The position numbers were made by a program, and so were the translations under genes. Positions 8,598 through 17,013 of a stretch of 64,000 nucleotides of DNA are shown piece by piece (the stretch's first letter is position 1; each line of letters starts with the position of its first letter). The DNA is taken from contig CAVZRE010000016.1 in NCBI GenBank assembly GCA_963777595.1, positions 1 to 64,000 of the forward strand. The letters run 5' to 3'. The notes beneath the pieces are model-generated. The model had not been told where the DNA came from, did no database searches, and was given only the letters and a program-made list of their open reading frames with translations. This stretch comes from CAVVFX01 sp963777595. Lineage in GTDB: Bacteria; Acidobacteriota; Terriglobia; Bryobacterales; Bryobacteraceae.

Positions 8598-11574
8598 GCT
8601 GCTGCAAGCGGTGCTGGAGTGTCCGCGGGATGACCGCGAGGCATTTTTGCGCCGCGAATGCGCGGACGATGAAGGGCTGGAACGAGAACTGCTCGCACTG
8701 CTGAAGTTCGAGCCTGAAGCAGCGGGTTTCCTGGAAGGTCCTGCGATTGATCTGGCCGCGCGGGACCTCGCGCGCCGGCAGGCTCCGGATAACTGCGACA
8801 TCCATTGGAGCACCGATTTGCCGGCCGGAAAGACCGTATCCCATTATCGGATCGCCGGGAAGCTGGGGGCGGGCGGAATGGGCGTCGTTTACAAGGCCGA
8901 GGATATGCGCCTGCAGCGTCTCGTGGCCCTCAAGTTTCTGTCGGAACCCTTCGCCCGCGACCCCGATGCCTTGCAACGTTTTCGTCGTGAAGCGCGCGCC
9001 GCGTCCGCCTTGAATCACCCCAATATCAGCACAGTCTACGACATCGGCGAGGAAGACGGCCACCCCTTCATCGCTATCGAGTATCTGGAAGGCGAAACGC
9101 TGAGGCGACGGCTCGCTCGTGGCCCGCTCGACAGGAAGACACTGGCGGTTTTGGCAATCGAGATCGCCGATGCGCTGGATGCAGCCCATAACGCAGGTAT
9201 TATCCATCGGGACATCAAGCCGGCCAACATTTTTGTGACGCGGCGAGGTCACGCAAAGATCCTGGATTTTGGATTGGCGAAGATCGGTGGGACCGAAGCT
9301 GACGCCACGCCGGAGAAAACCTTCACCAAACTTACCGAGACAGGCGCTGTGATGGGGACTCTGGCGTATATGTCGCCGGAGCAGGTTCGGGGAAAGTCGT
9401 TGGACCAGCGGACAGATCTGTACTCTCTCGGGATAGTGCTGCACGAGATGGCGACCGGCGCGCGCCCCGTGATTGCCGTCCGGCCGAACACCGGTTTGTC
9501 GCCGGAACTAGAGCCGGTCATTCATCGATGCCTCGAACAGGACCGGGAACTTCGCTATCAACGTGCATCAGAGATCCGCTTGGACCTCCAGCGCCTCGGC
9601 TGGGATTCGGACGCGCCGCTCGCGGCCCCGACTCCGAAGATGGCCGTCACCCCGGCCTTCACAACCGTGTGGAAAGCCATGGCTGCGGCGATGCTCCTTC
9701 TCGCTCTCTGTGCCGCAGGCTATCTCTATCTACACAGGGCGAAGCTCACCGACAAGGACACGATCGTGCTTGGTGATTTCGTGAATCAGACGGGTGAACC
9801 TGTCTTTGACGGAACACTCCGGCAGGGGTTGGCGGCCCAACTGGAACAGTCGCCATTCCTGAGTCTGATTTCCGACCAACGGATCCACGCAACGCTGAGA
9901 ATGATGGGCCAGCCGGATGGAGCGCTTACCGCTGACGTCGCCAAGGAAGTTTGCGAGCGTACCTCGAGCGCCGCCGTGCTGGATGGTTCGATCGCGAAAC
10001 TGGGAAGCCACTATGTTTTGGGCCTACGGGCGAGGCTCTGCGGCGACGGAAAGATCATCGCCGAGGAGCAGGCGCAGGCCGCGACCAAAGACGAGGTCAT
10101 CACCGCGCTGAGTCAAGTCGCCGGCAGATTCAGGTCCAGAGCAGGTGAATCGCTTTCCACCGTCGAAAAACACTCCACTCCCCTGGATGAGGCGACAACG
10201 TCATCGCTCGAAGCCTTGAAGGCATACAGCATGGGCCGCAAGCGCCACCCTGGCTCGGGTTCCATGGTTCTCTTAAAGCGCGCCATCGAGTTGGACCCGA
10301 ACTTTGCCATGGCCCACGCATACCTGGGACGTTGGTACGGCGATCATGACCAGCCGGCGCTCTCGGCGGCGAGCACCCGGACGGCTTACCAACTGCGCGA
10401 TCGCACCAGCGCGGCAGAGAAGTTTTTTATCGAAACCTCCTATGACACCCAGGTCACGGGAGACCAGGACAAGGCGAGACAGACTTTGGAAGCGTGGGCC
10501 CAAGCCTACCCTCGTGAGCCGGCGCCCCACATATTCATGGCGCGGATGATTTGCCATCCCTCCGGCAACTACCCGAATGCCATCGAGGAATCCGAGAGAG
10601 CGATCCAACTCGATCCGGACTTTGCGGCCGCCTATGCAATCCTTTCTCGCAGCTATCAATACCTTGGCGAACTGGACAAAGCGAGGCAAGCCTCGCAGCG
10701 AGCGTCCGAGCGCAAATTGCAGTTCGGCGAGTTTGGTGTGCTCGGCTACGACCTTGCCTTCTTGCGAGGTGATGTCGGGGAAATGGAAGCGGTCGCGTCT
10801 AGTGCCCGGGGAAGATCCGAGGAGGGCGCCGAGGTTACCGACCATGTCGCCTTTGCCCTGGCCTATACCGGCCGCCTGGCGCAGGCAAGGATCGCGTTAA
10901 GGAGTGCCACGGACGCGGCGGGACGGTCAGCCAAGCCCGAGACCGCGGCACTGTACGAAGCCGGCGCGGCACTGTGGGAAGCCCTCTTCGGAAACGCGCC
11001 GGAAGCAGTTAGGCACGCAATGGCGGCCCACGCGGTGTCGCGGGAGATGTATGTGGACTTTGGCGCCGCTTTCGCACTGGCCATCGCGGGAGACTCGGCC
11101 CGGGCTGAAAGACTGGCGGACGAACTCGAAAAGGATTTTAGCGAAGATACTTCAGTAAAGTTCCATCATCTGCCGGCGCTGCGCGCCCGGCTGGCATTGA
11201 ATCGTGGCGATTCCGCCAGGGCGATCCAACTTCTGGAGAGGGCTCGTGTCTACGAAATGGGCGTGCCGCGCAGCAGTATACACGGAAACTTCGGAGCCAT
11301 GTATCCCATCTACGTGCGTGGGGAGGCTTATTTAGCTGCCCACCGGGGCCGCGAAGCCGCCGCGGAATTCCAGAAGATTCTCGGTCACCGCGGGATTGTT
11401 AACAGCGATCCCATAGGTGCGGTTGCGCATTTGCAACTTGCCAGAGTGTACGTTTTGATGGGAGATAAGATCAAGGCAAGAAGTGCCTACGAGGATTTCT
11501 TCGCGCTGTGGAAAGAAGCCGACTCCAACGTCCCGATCCTCAGAGCCGCCAAGGCGGAATTTGCCAGGCTATAG
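8566..11574 (+). CDS. Membrane Ser/Thr protein kinase with extracytoplasmic TPR region
   Basis: 1002 aa. Residues 1-85 form a helical N-terminal region. The Hanks kinase domain follows at about 94-345: glycine loop GKLGAGGMGVVY (98-109), ATP-binding Lys123 in VALK, HRDIKPAN with Asp216, DFG at 234-236, and GTLAYMSPEQ in the activation segment. The C-lobe is short. Only a few residues separate MATGAR from the PNTGLSPELEP segment, where relatives have about 20 more. One transmembrane helix lies near 371-389 (AMAAAMLLLALCAAGYLYL), followed by about 600 residues with several TPR units (for example RAIELDPNFAMAHAYLGRWY and RAIQLDPDFAAAYAILSRSY). It overlaps the ECF sigma gene and probably forms a signalling pair with it. 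The signal sensed is unknown. Confidence 0.9.
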   Translation: MELDRWKQVDKLLQAVLECPRDDREAFLRRECADDEGLERELLALLKFEPEAAGFLEGPAIDLAARDLARRQAPDNCDIHWSTDLPAGKTVSHYRIAGKLGAGGMGVVYKAEDMRLQRLVALKFLSEPFARDPDALQRFRREARAASALNHPNISTVYDIGEEDGHPFIAIEYLEGETLRRRLARGPLDRKTLAVLAIEIADALDAAHNAGIIHRDIKPANIFVTRRGHAKILDFGLAKIGGTEADATPEKTFTKLTETGAVMGTLAYMSPEQVRGKSLDQRTDLYSLGIVLHEMATGARPVIAVRPNTGLSPELEPVIHRCLEQDRELRYQRASEIRLDLQRLGWDSDAPLAAPTPKMAVTPAFTTVWKAMAAAMLLLALCAAGYLYLHRAKLTDKDTIVLGDFVNQTGEPVFDGTLRQGLAAQLEQSPFLSLISDQRIHATLRMMGQPDGALTADVAKEVCERTSSAAVLDGSIAKLGSHYVLGLRARLCGDGKIIAEEQAQAATKDEVITALSQVAGRFRSRAGESLSTVEKHSTPLDEATTSSLEALKAYSMGRKRHPGSGSMVLLKRAIELDPNFAMAHAYLGRWYGDHDQPALSAASTRTAYQLRDRTSAAEKFFIETSYDTQVTGDQDKARQTLEAWAQAYPREPAPHIFMARMICHPSGNYPNAIEESERAIQLDPDFAAAYAILSRSYQYLGELDKARQASQRASERKLQFGEFGVLGYDLAFLRGDVGEMEAVASSARGRSEEGAEVTDHVAFALAYTGRLAQARIALRSATDAAGRSAKPETAALYEAGAALWEALFGNAPEAVRHAMAAHAVSREMYVDFGAAFALAIAGDSARAERLADELEKDFSEDTSVKFHHLPALRARLALNRGDSARAIQLLERARVYEMGVPRSSIHGNFGAMYPIYVRGEAYLAAHRGREAAAEFQKILGHRGIVNSDPIGAVAHLQLARVYVLMGDKIKARSAYEDFFALWKEADSNVPILRAAKAEFARL

Positions 11575-11727
11575 CTCAGCGCTCGAGACGACTGAAGCGC
11601 CGGCTGACGGATTCCAGGAGACAACTTCCTCCTTGTCGCTGAGGGTCGGCTGAAAGCACACCGCAAACGCGTTAAGCCGCGGTTATACTGCGGCGCTGCC
11701 TTCAGCCGTGAGTGTTAGACTTGGGCG

Positions 11728-12273
11728 GTGCCGAAAGTCCCCATCGCTGGCGAACTAGCCGAGGAATTTGACCTGCCAGACTCGACTCGAGTGAACCGGC
11801 GGCTGACGGAGTTGATCTCGCATGGCCGCTTGGTGCTCCTTTTCTATCGTGGTAATTGGTGACCTTTCTGTCTCCGCCAGTTGGCGGACTACCGGGAGTA
11901 CGACCTGGAAATCCGGTCGGCGGGCGCGACCGTCGTAGCCATCTCGGTGGACCCGCCCGACAAATCGGAGGCCCTGCGGATTCAACTGTCGTTGCCGTTT
12001 CCGATTTTGTGTGACACGGAACGTCGCGTCGTTAGGGACTGGGGCATCTACAACTCAGAGAAAGGCGGCATTGCCAGGCCAGCTGTCTTCATTATTGACC
12101 CCGGTCAGGTGGTACATTATGCTGCGGTGGACGAGGTTGTTACGCGCGTGCCGGCGGCCGAGATCGTTTCCCTGCTACAAAATGCCGATAAAGCCCACCC
12201 GGCTCGAGGCAGAGTGCACATCCCGCTCTTTTCCGACTGGATGAACGCGATTCGGAATATCATGCAGCGCTAG
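11728..12273 (+). CDS. Peroxiredoxin-like (AhpC/TSA) protein, candidate selenoprotein
   Basis: The frame reads from GTG 11728 through an in-frame TGA at 11860-11862 to TAG 12271-12273, giving 181 aa with the TGA decoded. The flanking residues, FYRGNW-(TGA)-PFCLRQLADYREY, are those of AhpC/TSA peroxiredoxins in which the TGA position is the peroxidatic Cys (YRGxWCPFC). The protein would thus have a UxxC redox motif (U45, C48). After the TGA the fold continues without damage (ATVVAISVDPP, LPFPILCDTERRV, RPAVFIIDPGQVV). A SECIS-like hairpin follows immediately. Expected role: selenium-dependent reduction of peroxides with thioredoxin-like partners. The alternatives are a Cys-to-stop mutation or a base-calling error. 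No sel genes lie in the window. A stop at 11716-11718 limits the start, no ATG is available, and the ribosome binding site is weak. Confidence 0.75.
11860..11888 (+). promoter_or_regulatory. Candidate bacterial SECIS element
   Basis: Eleven nucleotides after the TGA (11860-11862) a hairpin forms: CCGCC at 11874-11878, loop AGTT at 11879-11882, GGCGG at 11883-11887, with an extra T-A pair at 11873/11888. The distance from TGA to the apical loop is 16 nt, the upper stem is 5-6 bp, and a G is among the first two loop bases. As I recall them, these are the published criteria for bacterial SECIS elements. The hairpin is inside the coding frame, as expected in bacteria. Confidence 0.6.
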
Positions 12274-12834
12274 ATGGGCGCCGGCCGCACCGCGGAGCCC
12301 TCCCGTCAACGCTCCTTGCAGGATCTTGGCGATCGATGAAGTATCAAGTCCAAACCCATCATTGGTCGCCCGGCATTTACCGATCCAATGGTAGACACTC
12401 CAGTTAGGCGCATCCGGAAGTAGTTCGTCTGGGTGAGCATCGGGCTACTAGCACAAAACTGCACCTATAGCAGCATTTTCGTGCCTATTCTTGCCTCTTT
12501 CACTGAGTCTGATCCGGCGTCTCCGAAAGCAGCATGCAGTGCTTGCGATCAATCCCGTTGACTGACCAGATCGGCACGCTGCGGTGAAATCCCGCATGGG
12601 TTCCCGGAAATGTCTTCCTGCAACCTCACTTCGCCGCAAGTCCGGTTCTGGGAAAGTGGAGAGCGTTCACCGGTGCGGCTGCCAATTCCTGGATTTGTCG
12701 AAGCTCGATTGACCGATCGACTTCGCCCTACGCAGATTGGCCGGACAGGCCCGAACGAGACAACAGTTGCGCTTGCGTACTTCTAAATCACGCGCAAACC
12801 GCGAGAGGCGGGGCGGCGTTTCGAACAGAGTTGG
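12274..12834. other. 561 bp without a recognisable gene
   Basis: Translations in all frames are short and show no family resemblance. The stretch separates the peroxiredoxin gene from the degraded replication/excisionase element and is probably decayed mobile DNA. Confidence 0.4.
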
Positions 12835-13090
12835 CTAGCGATCTGAACTAAACCCGTCGGGAATCCGGTCGGTCGATCGCGTAAGTGCCGCAGCAGTCTT
12901 TTCGACTGTGTGTGCTGCATAGTATTGAGGGTTCGGTTTGTCACTCCGATGCGCCGTAATTAGCCCGGATAACCGCCTCTGGCCGCGCTCCGCGTTCCAG
13001 TGCCCTCTTTGCATAAGCCCAGTCATGTTCAGATTGGCTGTGACCTCCATTGTTCGGTCGCCCCTCGGCCGACGCAACCACGGAAGATCC
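12835..13090 (-). pseudogene. C-terminal remnant of a RepB-like plasmid/phage primase, frameshifted
   Basis: Read on the minus strand, one frame gives SQSEHDWAYAKRALERGARP (near 13020-13045 and on). After a frame change the other gives SDKPNPQYYAAHTVEKTAAA, running to a stop at 12835. Both are typical of the C-terminal helical part of primase/RepB-type replication proteins of phages and integrative elements (S-x-S-E-x-D-W and KPN-x-x-YY-x-x-T motifs). The N-terminal catalytic part is missing and the frame is broken, so this is a relic. It lies back to back with excisionase-like genes at 13174-13892. Confidence 0.5.
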
Positions 13091-13173
13091 CTGCGATCGA
13101 GCCGTGAATTCGTCCGTACCGTAATCCAGAAACTTCGCCGGCGAGTACTGCGTCGAAGCCGACGAATCAACAT

Positions 13174-13611
13174 TTGCTCGGCCCATCCGACGTAGCCGAA
13201 TGGCTGGGAGTATCGGCAGGCTGGGTTCGCGACCACGCCAGGCGTAAGGATCCATGGATCAGGGCCATCAAGGTCGGTAAACTTCTGCGCTTCCGCTCTG
13301 AGGACATCGAAACTTTCTGCGCGATTTGCCAGCACACCCTCAGACCGAATGAATACCATTTGGGGCCAACCATGACAACCAAACGATTTCGAAAACCAGT
13401 TCCACCGCCGACGCAACGCTCCTGGCTAGCCGCTCGTGGAGGCTGCCGTTGTGATTGCATGCAGCCGGGCCACCGTTCACCGGCTTCGACGTGGCGAGAT
13501 CGACGGCTGCCCCGTCTACCTGCCGTGCGGGTAGGAAAGCGCAAGTGGATCGTCTCGAAGGGATCTCTTAAGCGCTGGCAGCAGGAGAATGAGCAGTTCT
13601 CGGTCGCCTAA
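13174..13611 (+). CDS. Excisionase-like helix-turn-helix protein(s), probably two fused decayed genes
   Basis: Residues 1-50 form a MerR/excisionase-type helix-turn-helix (DVAEWLGVSAGWVRDH, then IKVGKLLRFRSEDIETF), as used by recombination directionality factors and small plasmid regulators. The start is TTG 13174; no ATG is available. An in-frame ATG at 13372 (MTTKRFRKPVPPP) may be the original start of a second such gene. Its HTH core (EAAVVIACSRATVHRLRRGE) is found in a different frame at about 13437-13510, before the original frame resumes with LPAVRVGKRKWIVSKGSLKR. The 145-aa frame is thus likely a chimera of one intact HTH and one twice-frameshifted copy. Confidence 0.5.
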   Translation: MLGPSDVAEWLGVSAGWVRDHARRKDPWIRAIKVGKLLRFRSEDIETFCAICQHTLRPNEYHLGPTMTTKRFRKPVPPPTQRSWLAARGGCRCDCMQPGHRSPASTWRDRRLPRLPAVRVGKRKWIVSKGSLKRWQQENEQFSVA

Positions 13612-13668
13612 TCGTTCTTCGATCCATCACCCGGGTGCGCACGGGCACGTTCATTTGGGAGAAAAGCT

Positions 13669-13892
13669 ATGAAGTTGATGACCATAAAGGAAGTCGCCAA
13701 GAAATTGGGGTATCGGAGAACTGGGTCTATAGCCATCTTCGGGTATCGGAGCGTGCGTTCAGGAACTGTTCCCGGAATTGGCGGTTGAACCTGAACCGAA
13801 CCAGGATTCTGCGCAAGCCCTTCGCCGTAGTAACGCGGTCGGGTAGCAGAATTTCGTTTAGTGAGCGCATGATGTCATCGTGTGATAGATAG
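13669..13892 (+). pseudogene. Third excisionase-type HTH gene, frameshifted
   Basis: The ATG at 13669 follows GGGAGAAAAG and reads MKLMTIKEVAKKLG. The second half of the helix-turn-helix, VSENWVYSHLRVSERAF, is in another frame that runs to 13892, so about one base has been lost or gained near 13708. This is the third HTH_17-like gene within 750 bp. All belong to a decayed mobile element with the RepB remnant at 12835-13090. Confidence 0.45.
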
Positions 13893-13962
13893 GCAACCCG
13901 ACATCCATTCGGGCGAAGGGCAGCAAGAAGGCCGCCGATAGATAAGAGGGCCCCTGCGAAAA

Positions 13963-14230
13963 AACGAACTGGCGGTTGGGCTGCGACCCGGCGGATGCAC
14001 AAGTTGCGGATCGAAGCCAATTCCGTATAAGTAGTTGTAGTTTGTCAGGCTTGAATACGAGTTGTGAGCAGGTTGCGGGTGCATTACTGTGCACCGATTC
14101 GCGAAGTTGGGGCTCCCCAGTTCCGGTGTCGAGTCTCGCGAGATCGTCACGACAGGCAAGTTAGTCAGCAATTTGAATCGCTCCTTGAAGGTGGGAAGGC
14201 CGCAACGGGCACGAGTGATCGTAAGACGGC
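13963..14230 (+). repeat. Copy 1 of a diverged tandem repeat (~280-300 bp)
   Basis: This unit aligns with 14244-14525. Shared anchors are TTGCGGATCGAAGCCAATTC at 14004, GCATTACTGTGCACCGAT at 14081 and CGCGAGATCGTC at 14137, followed by GACAGGCAAGTTAG. The offsets to copy 2 grow from 276 to 302 bp, so indels separate the copies. A short hairpin, GGTGCA-N6-TGCACC, lies within it. No protein-coding gene is convincing. The core also occurs inverted near 31.5 kb. Confidence 0.7.
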
Positions 14231-14243
14231 ACACGGCGCGAAG

Positions 14244-14525
14244 GAACGAACAGTCGAGTGGGCCGGTTGGATGCACAATTTGCGGATCGAAGCCAATTCT
14301 GTATAGTTAGCCGTGGTTTGTTAGGCTTGAATGGGAGCTGTGCGCAGGTTGTGGTTTTTCGCTTGTGCATTACTGTGCACCGATCGCGGAAATACTCTGG
14401 TGCACAGGAACACCGAACGCCGCAGTTCCGGGGCGGGTCGCGAGATCGTCAGGACAGGCAAGTTAGCAGGCAAATGAATCGCTCTTTAATGTAAGAAGGC
14501 CGCACGTGCGCGAGTGACCGCACGA
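14244..14525 (+). repeat. Copy 2 of the diverged tandem repeat
   Basis: Second unit, with the same anchors at 14280, 14367 and 14439. The hairpin GTGCA-N6-TGCAC is retained although the outer pair is lost. Between the anchors the sequence is only moderately conserved, so the duplication is not recent. Confidence 0.7.
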
Positions 14526-14631
14526 CGGGCTATCTGATTTCAGGTTGACACGCGAAAGCAAGGTTCTTGAGGAGCGCCACGTCCATGCGATTGTGATGAA
14601 AGAGAAAAAATAAGCGAAGGGCTTGAACGGG

Positions 14632-14961
14632 TTACCGGTCGAGGATGACCAGGCTATCCCGGGAACCGGGCAACCCGGCGATACGGATCGCGTTGCGCCG
14701 AAGGACCTCGGCCGCCATCGGAGTCGGGTAATTGCAGGAACGGAGAATGACGACTTTGGCGAGAGGAACCTGGCTCAACAGACCCTCGAAATCGCTATCG
14801 GTAGAGACCAGGATGAATCCGCCTTTTGAAGAGTATTCGAGAATCCTGAGATCGCCTACACCAGCCAAGCCGTTCCGAAGCGCACTTTCGGATTCAGGGA
14901 ACAGATCTCGCAGCAATTCAACCAGCTTCGGCGAAAGGCTTTCGTCGAAGAGGAGTTTCAT
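14632..14961 (-). CDS. DUF5615 PIN-like toxin
   Basis: 109 aa, beginning MKLLFDESLSPKLVELLRDLFP. This is the DUF5615 (Mut7-C/PIN-like) signature with the acidic residues of a PIN-type active site: D6 and E7 at the N-terminus, and VSTDSDFEGL near residues 53-62. Such proteins are the presumed RNase toxins of type II modules with DUF433 antitoxins. Its ATG overlaps the antitoxin stop by 4 bp (ATGA), so the two are translationally coupled. The length is normal and no damage is visible. Confidence 0.82.
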   Translation of the reverse strand: MKLLFDESLSPKLVELLRDLFPESESALRNGLAGVGDLRILEYSSKGGFILVSTDSDFEGLLSQVPLAKVVILRSCNYPTPMAAEVLRRNAIRIAGLPGSRDSLVILDR

Positions 14962-15194
14962 CCTCTGGCGACCTTGCCTCCTGCCGCCAATTCCGCGGCG
15001 TATGCGTAGACGGCGAGGAAATCCTCGGGTTCAAGTTGGGGGTAGTCGGCCAGGATCTGATCCTGGGATGCCCCTTTTGAAAGCCACGCGAGGATTTCCT
15101 GAACGGTAATGCGATGGCCGCGAATGCATGGTTTCCCAAACCGCACAGCGGGGTCGCTCGTGATCCGCTCAATTAGTGCACCATACGCCGGCAT
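14958..15194 (-). CDS. DUF433 antitoxin
   Basis: 78 aa. The pattern ITSDPAVRFGKPCIRGHRIT, then VQEILAWLSKGASQDQILADYP and LEPEDFLAVYAYAAE, is characteristic of DUF433, a small helix-turn-helix protein that pairs with DUF5615 or VapC-like toxins. It is the upstream gene of the pair, as expected if it also represses its own promoter in the 15195-15300 region. Confidence 0.85.
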   Translation of the reverse strand: MPAYGALIERITSDPAVRFGKPCIRGHRITVQEILAWLSKGASQDQILADYPQLEPEDFLAVYAYAAELAAGGKVARG

Positions 15195-15443
15195 GTATGT
15201 TTCCTAATTGTCATGGTATCGCAGTGTTGACCCAGGCTGGCCTTCCTTGTCGCTGGATCGGTCGGCTGAGTGAGGACTCGCTGGACGACCGACCTGCGAA
15301 GCCGCCGACGCGTGGAGCCGTCCATTCGAGGGAGCATGCTGGCGAACGCATGCGCGATAATACCCAGAATGCTCCGCGTAGACCGAATCGACCTCGCAAT
15401 TCTCAAGCCGATTCTGGATTCCCATGATTCACGCGGTCCGACC

Positions 15444-16585
15444 ATGCGATTGATCGAGTGGACGACTGCCATTGTAATGCACGGCCAGGCACGACCTTCG
15501 GAGCAGGAGGTATTGAACGAGCTATTGTCCCTCCACCAAGACCAATATGTCGAATTCGGCACATACATCGGACAGGACTTTATCAGGTATCGTGGGACAG
15601 AAGGCCCCGACTACTTCCGTAGCCAAGCCTTCAGATGTACGCCTCTTCCAAAGGCTCGCAGACGCATGCAGCAATTGTCGAGCGGGGATCGGCACGGTAT
15701 TTTTATCAGCCATATCAGCGCGGAGCGACCAATAGCAATCCGTCTCCAGGAGTTGCTAGGCGCAACCCTTTCCGCGGATTTGCCTGTTTCGTTTGCTCAG
15801 ATTGCAAAAGCATACCGAGTGGACAGCCGTGGTATGAAGCTATCCTTGAGGGCATTCGAAAGTCTGAGGCTATCATCGCCGTCCTCTCGCGCGCATCCGT
15901 GGATCGGCGATGGATCAATTTTGAATCTGGCTTTGGACTGGGGCAAGGATCGCGAGTATTGCCTGTCGTCTGTCGAGGGCTGGAGCATGGGGCGATCGGA
16001 TTGCCGCTCAACTACCTCCACGCCCGAGATTTGCACAGTAAGGACGAACTTTCGGCAATGATAGCCGATCTTGCCGCGATTTGTAATGTGAGTGCGAATT
16101 ACGGGGCGGTCGATATGTTTCTAGCTGACCTACCGACTATAGAGGCTAAGATTCCCGTCGCCGATCTTGAGATCGTTCCATTTCGTGATCACAGTGTCTT
16201 TAGCCTTTCGATTCGAAATGTCGGAAACCGCCCTCTGAAGATGATAGATGCTGAGTTGTTGGTGCTAGAACAATTTTCGCCGAGACTACTTGAGATCCCG
16301 GCTACCCGATCGATTGAAAGATTTGCCAGAGGCCCCCAACGCTGGACGGGTTACCGGCTCACGACGCGAGAGAGCACTTTTCAGTATTCCGGGGTAGCAG
16401 CCTTAAGAGAATCGGTGACGCCTTCGATGGGTGCGATCGATCTCGTGGGTATTAATCTGTCGATAGATCGTATTCTTTAAATCGAAGATGGGATGTCGCC
16501 CATTCGCTATCGGGTTGCCGCTGAAGAACAGGAATTTGGACCGTTCGAGGTGCCGGTTCGTGCGCTGGACAAGCGTAATAGTTGA
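15444..16585 (+). pseudogene. TIR-domain protein, frameshifted and with an in-frame stop
   Basis: The ATG at 15444 opens a frame (MRLIEWTTAIVMHGQARPSE...) that reaches the TIR start GIFISHISAERPIAIRLQEL and ADLPV near 15790. The domain continues in another frame as FVCSDCKSIPSGQPWYEAIL, then SEAIIAVLS and WINFESGFGLG. The Glu codon at 15923-15925 is the expected NADase catalytic residue of TIR domains. About 170 C-terminal residues, beta-rich and unrecognised, follow. They end at TAA 16478-16480, but the same frame continues sensibly for 34 more codons to TGA 16583-16585. TIR proteins of this layout often act in anti-phage defence by depleting NAD. Here the gene needs one frame correction to be functional, so it is probably decayed. 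Confidence 0.6.
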
Positions 16586-16675
16586 AACTGAGCCGAGACA
16601 TTGCCCGCGTTCTCAGTTCGTAATACTGCGGTGTTTAGTCCCTATGCCATTCCGTGTGGTGAGTTCGCAAGAACG

Positions 16676-16739
16676 GAAATAAACGAAGGGGCTGGACGTG
16701 CAGGAGTCTGGATATCCCGAGAACCGGCCAATCCAGCGG
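16676..16739 (+). repeat. Diverged direct repeat of 14608-14679
   Basis: The segment matches the end of the DUF5615 gene and its flank. AAATAA-CGAAGGG-TG-ACG is shared first, then TATCCCG-GAACCGG-AA-CC-GCG, with a few indels between. The two copies flank the toxin-antitoxin pair and the TIR gene, about 2.07 kb apart in direct orientation. Confidence 0.5.
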
Positions 16740-16777
16740 CCGGGCGGCGGTTTTCTCTTCGACAGGTACGCCGGTTC

Positions 16778-16810
16778 CGACGTTACATGGTCAAGTGACC
16801 CTGGGCGGTC
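16778..16810 (+). promoter_or_regulatory. Candidate operator, GTCAAGTGAC-N6-CGGTC
   Basis: This resembles the elements upstream of glgC, glgB and pgm: a GTCA-x-GTGAC palindrome at 16790-16799, a 6-nt spacer, then CGGTC at 16806-16810. One central base of the palindrome differs (A for C). It lies 204 bp before the YHS gene. It is the weakest of the four sites. Confidence 0.4.
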
Positions 16811-17013
16811 GCGAGCACTTGATGGTGCTAGACCTGGACGCCGACCAAAGGCCGAATCCCACGTGTCCAATCAGCGTTGACGTTATCCGACTAGCCCATC
16901 AGGCACCATCCGCAATTGCGGGGTATGGCTGACCAAGTGCATGGTCTCCTTCGATTACTCCGGTTGGATTGGACGCGCCCGGTCCGGTTCAAGCAAAACA
17001 AAAGGACATACCA

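Larger units (their letters stand above)
16586..17013. other. 428 bp intergenic region with a repeat and a palindromic element
   Basis: No gene is evident. The region contains a ~64-bp stretch similar to the 3' end of the toxin gene (16676-16739) and a candidate operator (16778-16810). The YHS gene at 17014 follows. Confidence 0.5.

Noticed and set aside
11860..11862. TGA read simply as the end of a short peroxiredoxin fragment
   Set aside because: The undamaged downstream fold, the Cys-equivalent position and the SECIS-like hairpin make plain nonsense mutation the less likely explanation, though it is not excluded.
12835..13416. 193-codon minus-strand frame taken as a gene
   Set aside because: Only its last ~45 codons resemble a RepB-type protein; the rest is antisense to the helix-turn-helix gene. 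It was recorded as a remnant instead.
13963..14525. Tandem repeat considered as a CRISPR array
   Set aside because: There are only two long, diverged units, with no short identical repeats or regular spacers and no cas genes nearby.
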